The notes beneath the pieces are model-generated. The model made no database searches and was not told the origin of the DNA. It worked only from the letters and a program-made list of their open reading frames with translations. A program made the position numbers and the translations under genes. From the NCBI GenBank assembly GCA_009700155.1, contig WLMP01000014.1, forward strand, positions 1-13,852: a DNA stretch of 13,852 bases, given 5' to 3'. Source of the stretch: Actinomycetota bacterium. Its GTDB lineage: Bacteria > Actinomycetota > Actinomycetes > Nanopelagicales > Nanopelagicaceae. Positions 1 through 7,248 of this stretch are shown here, in pieces (the first letter of the stretch is position 1; each line of letters begins with the position of its first letter).

Positions 1-736
1 AGCCCTTACATGGAACGATAAATCCACCTTCACCAAGAATCGGTTCGATAACAATGCAAGCTATATTGTTTGCACCAATTTCCTTTTCCATTTTATGAAT
101 TACCATAGATAACATAGAACTTTCACAAGGTTTAGTGCATGCGCTGCAGCGATATGGATAAGCCATCGGCATGCGATATACCTCTGGAGCAAAAGGTCCA
201 AAACCATCTTTATAAGGCATATTCTTTGCCGTCATTGCCATAGTTAAATTAGTTCTGCCATGGTATCCATGTTCAAAAACAACAACTGCAGATCGTTTAG
301 TAAATTTACGAGCAATTTTTACGGCATTTTCAACTGCTTCTGCGCCTGAGTTAAAGAGAGCAGACTTTTTCTTATGATCACCTGGAGTTAAACGATTTAG
401 TGCTTCGCAAACTTCAACATATCCGGTGTATGGCACCACCATAAAACAAGTGTGAGTAAATGAATCAATTTGAGTTTTAACATTTTCGATAACTTTATTT
501 GCTGAATGACCAACATTTAGCACAGCAATTCCTGCGCCCAAATCTAAAATTGAGTTGCCATCAACATCAAGAATTATTGCGCCCTCAGCACGATCAATGA
601 ATACTGGAAATGCAGTACCTAAGGAAGCCGAAACCGCATCTGCTCTTCTTTTAATTAACTCCGCTGACTTTGGTCCAGGAATAGCAGTAACCAGGTTGCG
701 TTTCTGCGCAATTGTCGGTTTTGACTCGGAATACAT
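1..736 (-). CDS. gabT: 4-aminobutyrate aminotransferase (class III PLP aminotransferase), 5' part, cut by window edge
   Basis: Reverse-strand frame open from ATG at 736-734 to the left edge, giving the first 245 residues of a family usually about 420-450 long. It would transfer the amino group of GABA (or a related omega-amino acid) to 2-oxoglutarate, in the cytoplasm. Visible family marks are the cofactor-phosphate loop SGAEAVENAVK (residues 130-140), the FEHGYHGRT stretch (154-162) and the IEP..GEGGF segment (230-239). The catalytic PLP lysine lies beyond the edge. Oddities: IEP is followed by IL where many GabT proteins have a Gln before GEGGF, and C197, C200 and C204 form a CxxCxxxC cluster. 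The gene diverges from dxr. The exact substrate is inferred; another omega-aminotransferase is possible. Confidence 0.85.
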   Translation of the reverse strand, partial: MYSESKPTIAQKRNLVTAIPGPKSAELIKRRADAVSASLGTAFPVFIDRAEGAIILDVDGNSILDLGAGIAVLNVGHSANKVIENVKTQIDSFTHTCFMVVPYTGYVEVCEALNRLTPGDHKKKSALFNSGAEAVENAVKIARKFTKRSAVVVFEHGYHGRTNLTMAMTAKNMPYKDGFGPFAPEVYRMPMAYPYRCSACTKPCESSMLSMVIHKMEKEIGANNIACIVIEPILGEGGFIVPCKG

Positions 737-742
737 GCGGGA

Positions 743-748
743 ATTCTA
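743..748 (-). promoter_or_regulatory. -10 element of a predicted leaderless gabT promoter
   Basis: Reading the minus strand, TAGAAT (5 of 6 matches to TATAAT) is followed by exactly 6 nt (TCCCGC) and then the ATG. A transcript starting at normal distance would begin at the A of the start codon, so the mRNA would be leaderless. No convincing -35 and no Shine-Dalgarno are present. Leaderless mRNAs are common in actinobacteria. Confidence 0.6.
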
Positions 749-775
749 TCTGAACTTTCTTACTTGGGGCACAGT

Positions 776-781
776 TAAGAT
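776..781 (+). promoter_or_regulatory. -10 element of a predicted leaderless dxr promoter
   Basis: TAAGAT lies 6 nt (AGGTGG) before the GTG start at 788, the mirror image of the gabT arrangement 28 nt away. The AGG between hexamer and start is too close to GTG to be a normal Shine-Dalgarno. A weak alternative promoter is TTGACT at 721-726 with TTCTAT at 744-749 (17-bp spacer). Confidence 0.5.
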
Positions 782-787
782 AGGTGG

Positions 788-1918
788 GTGCGGGAAATAG
801 TAGTTTTAGGCTCAACTGGTTCTATTGGCGTGCAAGCTTTAGAAATTATTGCCGCAAACCCAGATAAGTTCCGAGTCATTGCAATGAGTGCGGGCCGAAA
901 AAACCCTGGCTTATTAATGCAGCAGGCTAAAAAGTTTAATGTCCCAATAGTTGGCAGTATGGCTCCTACTCCAGTAGTAGATGGTATTAAAGTAATTGAA
1001 GGCGATAACTCTTCTATTGAAATTGCCGCAATTCCCTGCGATATCGTTTTAAATGGAATAACTGGTTCAATCGGTCTTGGGCCGACACTTTCAGCGTTAT
1101 CAGTTGGCAATAAAGTTGCATTAGCAAATAAAGAATCCTTAGTAGCTGGCGGGGATCTAGTAATGAAGTATGGCCGGGATAAACTGATTCCAGTTGATTC
1201 TGAACACTCTGCAATATATCAAGCACTTCTTGCTGGAAAGATTAGTGATGTTAAAAAGTTGATTTTAACTGCAAGTGGTGGGCCATTTAGAGATAGAGAT
1301 GATTTAACAAATGTAACAGTTGCAGATGCCTTAACTCATCCAACTTGGACAATGGGTGAGGTAGTTACAATTAACTCTGCAACACTTCTTAATAAAGGAT
1401 TAGAAATAATTGAAGCCCATTACCTATTTGATCTGCCATATTCAGCAATTGATGCAGTAATTCATCCTCAATCAGTAGTTCATTCCTTTGTGGAATTTGT
1501 AGATGGTTCAACAATTGCCCAAGCTTCACCACCAAATATGAAAGGACCAATTGCCTACGCGCTTGCATATCCAGAGCGAATAAATAAGGCGTGTAATCCA
1601 ATTGATTGGAGCAAACCAAATACCTGGCAGTTCTTGCCCATTGATAGTAAAAAGTATCCAGCAATTGATTTAGCAAGAAAGTGTGGCGAGTTAGGTGGAG
1701 GATTACCTGCAGTATTTAATGCAGCAAATGAGGTAGCTGTTGCAGCGTTTTTGGCTGGCCAAATTAAGTTCACAGCAATTATTGAGAGCGTAGAGAAGGT
1801 TGTTGACTCATTTACAGGTAATACACCAACTACAATTAGAGATATCTCTGATGTCAGTGCCGTAGAGCAGGGTGCACGCATGAAGGCACAGGAGTTAATT
1901 AAGGAGCTAGCTAAGTGA
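788..1918 (+). CDS. dxr: 1-deoxy-D-xylulose 5-phosphate reductoisomerase
   Basis: 376 residues, close to family length. Dxr rearranges and reduces DXP to 2-C-methyl-D-erythritol 4-phosphate with NADPH, the first committed step of the MEP isoprenoid pathway. The N-terminus has the NADPH-binding LGSTGSIG motif (about residues 7-14), then NKES. The metal ligands sit in DSEHSA (D137, E139) and NKGLE (N202, K203, E206), matching D150/E152 and N227/K228/E231 of the E. coli enzyme. The GTG start at 788 is fixed by an in-frame TAA at 776-778 and by the typical MRxIVxLGSTGSIG beginning. The stop overlaps the rseP start by 4 nt (GTGA). ispG, a later step of the same pathway, lies one gene downstream. 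In many actinobacteria cdsA/rlmN precede dxr; here gabT does. Confidence 0.97.
   Translation: MREIVVLGSTGSIGVQALEIIAANPDKFRVIAMSAGRKNPGLLMQQAKKFNVPIVGSMAPTPVVDGIKVIEGDNSSIEIAAIPCDIVLNGITGSIGLGPTLSALSVGNKVALANKESLVAGGDLVMKYGRDKLIPVDSEHSAIYQALLAGKISDVKKLILTASGGPFRDRDDLTNVTVADALTHPTWTMGEVVTINSATLLNKGLEIIEAHYLFDLPYSAIDAVIHPQSVVHSFVEFVDGSTIAQASPPNMKGPIAYALAYPERINKACNPIDWSKPNTWQFLPIDSKKYPAIDLARKCGELGGGLPAVFNAANEVAVAAFLAGQIKFTAIIESVEKVVDSFTGNTPTTIRDISDVSAVEQGARMKAQELIKELAK
1901..1906 (+). promoter_or_regulatory. Shine-Dalgarno of rseP
   Basis: AAGGAG lies inside the end of dxr, 8 nt before the GTG at 1915. It supports that GTG as the start and translational coupling of rseP to dxr through the GTGA overlap. 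This is the clearest Shine-Dalgarno in block A and contrasts with the three following genes, which lack one. Confidence 0.75.
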
Positions 1919-3105
1919 GCATTATTGGAGTTCTAGCATTTGTGATGGCGCTATTGATTTCAGTGATGATTCATGAAGCAGGGCATTACTTAACTGCAAA
2001 GAAGTTTGGTATGAAAGTAACTGAATTTTTTATTGGTTTTGGAAAAAAACTATGGTCTACCCAACGTGGTGAAACTGAGTTTGGCGTAAAGGCCATTCCA
2101 GCGGGTGGCTACTGCCGAATTGTTGGCATGTCACCTAGGGAGGTACTAGATACACAAGATTCAGAACGCGCTTTTGTTAAGGCAGGGGTTGGTCAACGAT
2201 TAATTATTTTAGGTGCAGGTTCATTTTTGCACTTTGTTATTGGCTTCGTACTTTTGCTTACACTTTTTTCATCTGTCGGAGTTACCTCAGTAACTAGTAC
2301 AGTAGAAGCAGTTAGTGAATGTATTCCAAAGGTAGCAAATGAAGTTTGTACTTCAAGGTCAACACCTTCACCTGCAAAAAATGTTGGCATACTAGCTGGA
2401 GATAAAATCACAAAAGTTGATGGAAAGTCATATTCTGAGTGGGTTGATGTTGTAACCATAATTAGGCAATCAGCTGGTAAAGAACTTGAAATAACTATTG
2501 AACGTAATGGCATGCCTATTGATATTTTGGTTACTCCTGCCAGTCGAGACTTAGATGGTAAAAGTGTTGGCGTATTAGGGGTGGTAAATACCATCGGCAC
2601 TATTACTTATGGTCCTGTAGAGGCAACTGCAAAGGCAACTAAATACACCGGTGAAATTTTAGGAAATAGTTTGACTGCTCTCTTTACATTACCTGCAAAA
2701 ATTCCAGATTTAGTTCGGCAAACATTTGGTGGCGAAAAACGTGACGCTGAAGGTTTAGTTGGTGTAGTTGGAGTAGCCAGAGTAAGTGGTGAGACAGCTG
2801 AAACTGATAAATTAACAACCAGAGAGAAAGTTGCTACCTTCTTATTGATAATTGCTTCTTTAAATCTTTTCGTAGGCATGTTTAATTTGCTGCCACTTCT
2901 GCCATTAGATGGCGGGCATATGGCAGTTGCAGTTGCAGATGGCATCAGAAACTTAAATGCAAAACGAAGGGGAATGCCAAAGCCTGCTCCATTTGATGTC
3001 GAAAGATTGGCGCCAATTACTATGGTGGTCTTCATATTCATGGCTTGTTTATCACTATTGCTGCTTACTGCCGATATCTTCAACCCGATTAGACTTAATT
3101 TCTAG
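1915..3105 (+). CDS. rseP: Site-2 membrane zinc metalloprotease (RseP/Rip1 family)
   Basis: 396 residues. These intramembrane proteases cut single-pass membrane proteins such as anti-sigma factors and act in the cell membrane. The zinc site HEAGH is at residues 20-24 in the first membrane segment, and the second active-site motif, NLLPLLPLDGGH with D332, is in a late membrane segment. A hydrophobic segment near residues 95-118 is followed by a PDZ-like domain (about 120-215; KNVGILAGDKITKVDGKSY), and the chain ends with a membrane helix near the C-terminus. The dxr-rseP-ispG order is typical of actinobacteria. No anti-sigma factor gene is in the window, so the substrate cannot be named. Confidence 0.94.
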   Translation: MSIIGVLAFVMALLISVMIHEAGHYLTAKKFGMKVTEFFIGFGKKLWSTQRGETEFGVKAIPAGGYCRIVGMSPREVLDTQDSERAFVKAGVGQRLIILGAGSFLHFVIGFVLLLTLFSSVGVTSVTSTVEAVSECIPKVANEVCTSRSTPSPAKNVGILAGDKITKVDGKSYSEWVDVVTIIRQSAGKELEITIERNGMPIDILVTPASRDLDGKSVGVLGVVNTIGTITYGPVEATAKATKYTGEILGNSLTALFTLPAKIPDLVRQTFGGEKRDAEGLVGVVGVARVSGETAETDKLTTREKVATFLLIIASLNLFVGMFNLLPLLPLDGGHMAVAVADGIRNLNAKRRGMPKPAPFDVERLAPITMVVFIFMACLSLLLLTADIFNPIRLNF

Positions 3106-3106
3106 G

Positions 3107-3112
3107 TAAGGT
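3107..3112 (+). promoter_or_regulatory. -10 element of a predicted leaderless ispG promoter
   Basis: TAAGGT, then TTACCC (6 nt), then ATG at 3119. The hexamer begins one base after the rseP TAG stop. There is no Shine-Dalgarno before the ATG. GGTAA-ggt-TTACC (3106-3117 plus the G of the stop codon) is also a perfect 5-bp inverted repeat around the element. Confidence 0.5.
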
Positions 3113-3118
3113 TTACCC

Positions 3119-4270
3119 ATGGTTGATTTAGGAATTCCATCAGCTCCACCACCAACTTTGGCTCCTCGCCGAAAAACTCGGCAATTAAAGGTTGGTTCAG
3201 TTTTAGTTGGTGGAGATGCTCCAGTCTCAGTGCAATCTATGTGTACAACTTTAACCGCCGATGTGAATTCAACTTTGCAGCAGATTGCAGAACTTACTGC
3301 CTCTGGTTGCCAGATAGTAAGAGTTGCAGTTCCTTCTCAAGATGATGCAGATGCACTCTCTCAGATCGCTAAAAAATCTCAAATCCCTGTCATTGCAGAT
3401 ATTCACTTTCAGCCAAAGTATATTTTTGCAGCTATTGATGCTGGATGTGCAGCAGTTCGAGTTAACCCTGGAAATATTAAGCAATTTGATGACAAGGTTA
3501 AAGAGGTTGCAAAGGCTGCCAAAGATGCTGGTATTCCAATTCGAATTGGTGTTAACGCAGGATCTTTAGATCCAAGATTACTTGCCAAGTATGGCAAGGC
3601 AACGCCAGAGGCATTAGTTGAATCAGCTTTATGGGAGGCATCTTTATTTGAAGAACATGATTTCAGAGATATTAAAATTTCTGTAAAGCATCATGATCCA
3701 GTAACAATGGTTAAGGCTTATCGTTTATTAGCCGCCAAATGTGATTACCCACTACATCTAGGTGTTACCGAGGCTGGACCAATTTTTCAAGGCACAATTA
3801 AATCTGCAACCGCATTTGGAATTTTACTTTCAGAAGGAATTGGCGACACAATTAGAGTCTCACTATCAGCACCACCTGTTGAAGAGGTAAAAGTTGGAAT
3901 ATCGATTTTAGAATCTTTAAATCTTCGTCAACGTAAGTTAGAGATAGTTTCTTGTCCATCCTGTGGAAGAGCGCAGGTCGATGTGTATTCATTAGCGGAA
4001 AAAGTTCAGGCAGGTTTACAAGGAATGACAGTGCCACTTCGGGTAGCAGTTATGGGATGTGTTGTTAATGGACCTGGTGAAGCTAGAGAAGCAGATCTTG
4101 GTGTGGCCTCTGGAAATGGAAAGGGCCAGATATTTGTAAAAGGTGAGGTAATTAAAACCGTGCCCGAGGCGCAAATAGTTGAGACCTTAATTGAAGAGGC
4201 TATGCGCCTTGCTGAAGAAATGCAGGCAGCTGGTGTGGCATCAGGAGAACCATCTGTTGCAGTTCAGTAG
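3119..4270 (+). CDS. ispG: 4-hydroxy-3-methylbut-2-en-1-yl diphosphate synthase (IspG/GcpE)
   Basis: 383 residues, normal for the bacterial enzyme without the plant-type insert. It reductively opens ME-cPP to HMBPP late in the MEP pathway, using a [4Fe-4S] cluster. Cluster ligands are visible: C279 and C282 in CPSCGR, C314 in [11 protein letters not shown], with the conserved Glu (E321) behind it. The N-terminal TIM-barrel part shows [18 protein letters not shown] and VRVNPGNI. The start at 3119 leaves a 13-nt gap after rseP and a short N-terminal extension rich in Pro and basic residues before the conserved [11 protein letters not shown] segment. Dxr and IspG of the same pathway flank the protease. 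Confidence 0.97.
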   Translation: MVDLGIPSAPPPTLAPRRKTRQLKVGSVLVGGDAPVSVQSMCTTLTADVNSTLQQIAELTASGCQIVRVAVPSQDDADALSQIAKKSQIPVIADIHFQPKYIFAAIDAGCAAVRVNPGNIKQFDDKVKEVAKAAKDAGIPIRIGVNAGSLDPRLLAKYGKATPEALVESALWEASLFEEHDFRDIKISVKHHDPVTMVKAYRLLAAKCDYPLHLGVTEAGPIFQGTIKSATAFGILLSEGIGDTIRVSLSAPPVEEVKVGISILESLNLRQRKLEIVSCPSCGRAQVDVYSLAEKVQAGLQGMTVPLRVAVMGCVVNGPGEAREADLGVASGNGKGQIFVKGEVIKTVPEAQIVETLIEEAMRLAEEMQAAGVASGEPSVAVQ

Positions 4271-4271
4271 G

Positions 4272-4277
4272 TAGGCT
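4272..4277 (+). promoter_or_regulatory. -10 element of a predicted leaderless proS promoter
   Basis: TAGGCT, then TTACCT (6 nt), then ATG at 4284, with no Shine-Dalgarno. The 13-nt spacer between the ispG TAG and the proS ATG matches the rseP-ispG spacer at 10 of 13 positions, so the two starts share the same control sequence. Confidence 0.5.
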
Positions 4278-4283
4278 TTACCT

Positions 4284-5999
4284 ATGTTAAGGATGTCGAC
4301 TCTATTGTTGCGCACTTTGCGTGATGATCCAGCAGATGCTGAGGTTGCCTCCCATAAATTATTAGTTAGAGCTGGATTTGTTCGTCGAATTGCTGCTGGA
4401 ATTTACTCATGGTTACCACTTGGCTATAGAACTTATCGCAAGATAGAAAACATAATTAGAGAAGAGATGGATGCTGCAGGTTTTCAAGAGGTTCACTTCC
4501 CAGCATTACTACCAAAAGATCCATACGAGGCAACAAATCGTTGGGCTGAATATGGTCCAGATTTATTTAGATTACAGGATAGAAAAAAGAATGACTTTCT
4601 ACTAGGTCCAACTCATGAAGAGATGTTTACCTTAATGGTTAAAGGCGAGTTCTCATCTTATAAAGATTTACCACTTTCTATTTATCAAATTCAAACTAAG
4701 TTTCGTGATGAACCGCGTCCTCGTAGTGGAATCATTAGAGGTAGAGAGTTTGTAATGAAAGATTCCTATAGTTTTGATGTTGATGATGCAGGTCTTGAAG
4801 TTTCTTACAACAAACATCGACAAGCTTATGTTAAGACTTTTGATCGCTTAGGGTTGAAATACAACATTGTCTCAGCCATGAGCGGAGCAATGGGTGGTTC
4901 AAAATCTGAAGAGTTTTTAGCTCCTTGCCCAACCGGTGAAGATACATATGTTTTATGTAATGGTTGTGGTTATGCAGCAAATGTTGAGGCCATGGTAACA
5001 ATTACTGCTCCTTACAAAGGAGATAAAGTTGGAGCTATTGAGGTATTAGATACACCAAATACCCCAACAATTGATTCATTAGTTGAGTTATTTAATAGTA
5101 AGTATTCAGCAAATATTTCAGCTGCTGATACCTTAAAAAATGTTTTGTTAATGGCAGATGAGAAGCCAATATCTGTATTAGTGCCAGGAGACCGTGAGGT
5201 TGATTTAAAGAGATTAGGTGCAAATATATCTGGTGTTAAAGATTTAAGATTATTTGAAGATGCAGATTTTGCTAAGTTTCCAAAATTAGTAAAAGGTTAT
5301 GTCGGCCCGCAAGATGCTAAAGAATTTGGCTTAAAACTATATGCAGATCCAAGAGTTGTTGAGGGTTCCCATTGGGTTACTGGAGCTAATAAAAAAGATA
5401 AGCATGCTAAGAATGTGACTTGTGGACGAGATTTTATTGTCGAAGAGTATGTTGAAGCTGCTGAGGTTAAAGCTGGAGATAGTTGTCCAAAATGTGCTAA
5501 AGCAGTTGTAATTGATAGAGCAATTGAGATTGGACATATTTTTCAGTTGGGACGTAAGTATGCCCAAAGTTTGGGATTAACAGTCTTAGATAAAGAAGGT
5601 AAGCCAGTTGTTGTGACTATGGGCTCTTATGGAATTGGAGTTTCCAGAGCGGTGGCAGCAATTGCAGAACAAACATATGATGAATTAGGTCTTTGTTGGC
5701 CAAGTGAAATAGCACCAGCCGATGTTCATATTGTTGCTACTGGAAAAGAAGATCACCCATTTGATGTTGCTGAACAAATTGCAAAGGATTTAGAGGCAAA
5801 GGGCCTAGAAGTTCTACTTGATGATCGCAGAGAAGCAAGTGCTGGGGTTAAGTTTAAAGATGCAGAGTTAATAGGTATCCCCAAAATTATTATTGTTGGA
5901 AAATCACTAGCAGATGGCAAAGTAGAGATAAGAGATCGAAAGTCATCATCTAAGCAAGAAGTTGTCTTAGCTGATGTTGTTAAAACTATAGTTCAATAA
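4284..5999 (+). CDS. proS: Prolyl-tRNA synthetase, bacterial type with editing insertion
   Basis: 571 residues, the usual length for bacterial ProRS carrying the YbaK-like domain that hydrolyses Ala-tRNA(Pro). It charges tRNA(Pro) with proline in the cytoplasm. Class II motif 2 (FRDEPRPRSGIIRGREFVMK) begins at residue 140 and motif 3 (GSYGIGVSR) is at 447-455; the insertion domain lies between them. Cysteine pairs C225/C228 (CNGC) and C401/C404 (CPKC), with C380, border the insertion. The C-terminal anticodon-binding domain covers about 470-571 (VEVLLDDRREASAGVKFKDAE-like segment). The first in-frame ATG at 4284 gives MLRMSTLLLRTLRDDPADAE; M4 is the alternative start but would break the promoter spacing. 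The TAA stop shares one base with the next ATG. Confidence 0.97.
   Translation: MLRMSTLLLRTLRDDPADAEVASHKLLVRAGFVRRIAAGIYSWLPLGYRTYRKIENIIREEMDAAGFQEVHFPALLPKDPYEATNRWAEYGPDLFRLQDRKKNDFLLGPTHEEMFTLMVKGEFSSYKDLPLSIYQIQTKFRDEPRPRSGIIRGREFVMKDSYSFDVDDAGLEVSYNKHRQAYVKTFDRLGLKYNIVSAMSGAMGGSKSEEFLAPCPTGEDTYVLCNGCGYAANVEAMVTITAPYKGDKVGAIEVLDTPNTPTIDSLVELFNSKYSANISAADTLKNVLLMADEKPISVLVPGDREVDLKRLGANISGVKDLRLFEDADFAKFPKLVKGYVGPQDAKEFGLKLYADPRVVEGSHWVTGANKKDKHAKNVTCGRDFIVEEYVEAAEVKAGDSCPKCAKAVVIDRAIEIGHIFQLGRKYAQSLGLTVLDKEGKPVVVTMGSYGIGVSRAVAAIAEQTYDELGLCWPSEIAPADVHIVATGKEDHPFDVAEQIAKDLEAKGLEVLLDDRREASAGVKFKDAELIGIPKIIIVGKSLADGKVEIRDRKSSSKQEVVLADVVKTIVQ
5987..5992 (+). promoter_or_regulatory. -10 element of a predicted leaderless permease promoter inside the proS end
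   Basis: TATAGT (5 of 6 to consensus), then TCAATA (6 nt), then ATG at 5999. It lies within the last codons of proS. No Shine-Dalgarno precedes the ATG. TTGTCT at 5962-5967 could serve as a loose -35 (19-bp spacer). Confidence 0.5.
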
Positions 6000-6766
6000 T
6001 GAGTATTGAGATTGCGATCTTTCTAGCGATCGCTTCAGGATTTGCAGGATTTGTAGATGCAATGGCAGGTGGTGGTGGATTAATACAATTACCATCATTA
6101 ATCATTGGCTTACCCAACAAAGAACTTCCCCTAATTTTAGGAACTAACAAAGTACCATCAATTTTTGGTACGGCAGCAGCTGCTAGAAATTACTTTAAAA
6201 ATATAAAGCCAGATATTCCACTTACTTTAACAATGATGCTGCCAGCATTTATCGGCTCAATTGCGGGTGCAGCTATGGCAGCATTTGTACCAGTTGGTTT
6301 CTTTAGGCCATTTATAGTTTTGCTTTTAATTTTAGTCGCTATTTATACTTGGAAAAAACCAGAGCTAGGTATGGCAGAAAATTTAAAATTCACTCAAAGT
6401 AAGAGATTAGTAATAGTTGCCTTAATTGGTTTTCTTATTGGTTTTTACGATGGAATTTTTGGACCAGGCACTGGCACATTCCTAGTCTTCTTTCTAGTCT
6501 CAGTTATTGGGTATGCATTTCTAAAGGCATCAGGAACTGCCAAGTTAGTAAATATCGCAACTAATGCTGGAGCAATATTGAGTTTTCAACTTACCGGACA
6601 TATCTGGTGGCAACTTGGTCTATTACTAGCTGTTGCCAATGTAACTGGAGCAATTATTGGATCGCATATGGCAATCAAAGGTGGCTCTGCCTTGGTTAGA
6701 AAAGTATTTTTGGCAGTAATATTTTTACTAATCGCTCGCGTTGCTTGGGATACATTTATAAGTTAA
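5999..6766 (+). CDS. TauE/SafE (TSUP) family membrane permease, YfcA-like
   Basis: 255 residues, nearly all hydrophobic, with about seven to eight predicted membrane helices. The TSUP double repeat is clear: GFVDAMAGGGGLIQLP (about residues 17-32) in the first half and GFYDGIFGPGTGTF (about 147-160) in the second, with LGTNKVPSIFGTAAA after the first. These match E. coli YfcA in pattern. Family members are proposed to export or import sulfur-containing or organic anions (sulfite, sulfoacetate, taurine-related); the substrate here cannot be told from sequence. It overlaps proS by one base and precedes rimP by 35 nt. It is not a fixed member of this operon in other actinobacteria, so it may be a lineage-specific insertion. 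Confidence 0.88.
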   Translation: MSIEIAIFLAIASGFAGFVDAMAGGGGLIQLPSLIIGLPNKELPLILGTNKVPSIFGTAAAARNYFKNIKPDIPLTLTMMLPAFIGSIAGAAMAAFVPVGFFRPFIVLLLILVAIYTWKKPELGMAENLKFTQSKRLVIVALIGFLIGFYDGIFGPGTGTFLVFFLVSVIGYAFLKASGTAKLVNIATNAGAILSFQLTGHIWWQLGLLLAVANVTGAIIGSHMAIKGGSALVRKVFLAVIFLLIARVAWDTFIS

Positions 6767-6781
6767 ACTTGTACTACAACT

Positions 6782-6797
6782 TAATATCGAAGAAGGA
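6782..6797 (+). promoter_or_regulatory. Possible -10 (TAATAT) and Shine-Dalgarno (GAAGGA) of rimP
   Basis: TAATAT at 6782-6787 is a fair -10 but has no clear -35. GAAGGA at 6792-6797 lies 4 nt before the ATG at 6802 and favours that start over the upstream in-frame ATG at 6745, which lies inside the permease gene. A perfect 11-nt dyad, AAGTTAAACTT (6760-6770), covers the permease stop codon; its role is unknown. Confidence 0.4.
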
Positions 6798-6801
6798 AAA
6801 A

Positions 6802-7248
6802 ATGGGAAAAAAGGAAGAAATATCAGCGGTGATCACTCCCGCTCTAACCTCACTTGGTTTTTATCTAGAAGATTTAAATATCACTTCAGCTGGTAGACGC
6901 AGTTTGTTAACTGTCATTGTTGATGCCGATCGACACCTATCTTTAGATGAGGTTACGGTAGCTACTAAAGCAATTTCTGAAATTGTTGAAAATATTCCAG
7001 CTCTAGGATCTACTCCTTTTACACTAGAGGTTACATCTCCTGGAATTGATCGACCATTAACAAAACCAAGACACTGGCGAAAAAATATTGATCGACTAGT
7101 AAAGGTAATTACGATAGATGGTAGCCAGATTTTAGGTCGGATTAAATCAGCAAGTGAAGATTCAGCAACAGTTGATGAGCAAAATATTAAGTATCTAGAT
7201 GTAAAACGAGCCACTCTTGAAGTTGAGTTTAAGTCAGGCAAAAAATGA
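6802..7248 (+). CDS. rimP: Ribosome maturation factor RimP
   Basis: 148 residues from the ATG at 6802, the expected RimP size. It helps assemble the 30S subunit. The N-terminal alpha/beta domain contains LTVIVDADRHLSLDEV and LEVTSPGIDRPLTKPRHW, the RimP signature; the C-terminal SH3-like domain follows (about residues 85-148). The in-frame extension back to 6745 is rejected because it overlaps the permease and adds 19 untypical residues. It overlaps nusA by 4 nt (ATGA), which implies translational coupling. rimP-nusA is one of the most widely conserved bacterial gene pairs. Confidence 0.95.
   Translation: MGKKEEISAVITPALTSLGFYLEDLNITSAGRRSLLTVIVDADRHLSLDEVTVATKAISEIVENIPALGSTPFTLEVTSPGIDRPLTKPRHWRKNIDRLVKVITIDGSQILGRIKSASEDSATVDEQNIKYLDVKRATLEVEFKSGKK

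Noticed and set aside
555..1110. Open frames on both strands around the gabT/dxr boundary (plus 555-800, minus 775-1110)
   Set aside because: They are antisense shadows of gabT and dxr, have no family features, and overlap strongly recognised genes.
6745..6801. Longer rimP start at 6745
   Set aside because: It lies within the permease gene, adds 19 residues unlike RimP, and has no ribosome-binding site, whereas GAAGGA precedes 6802.
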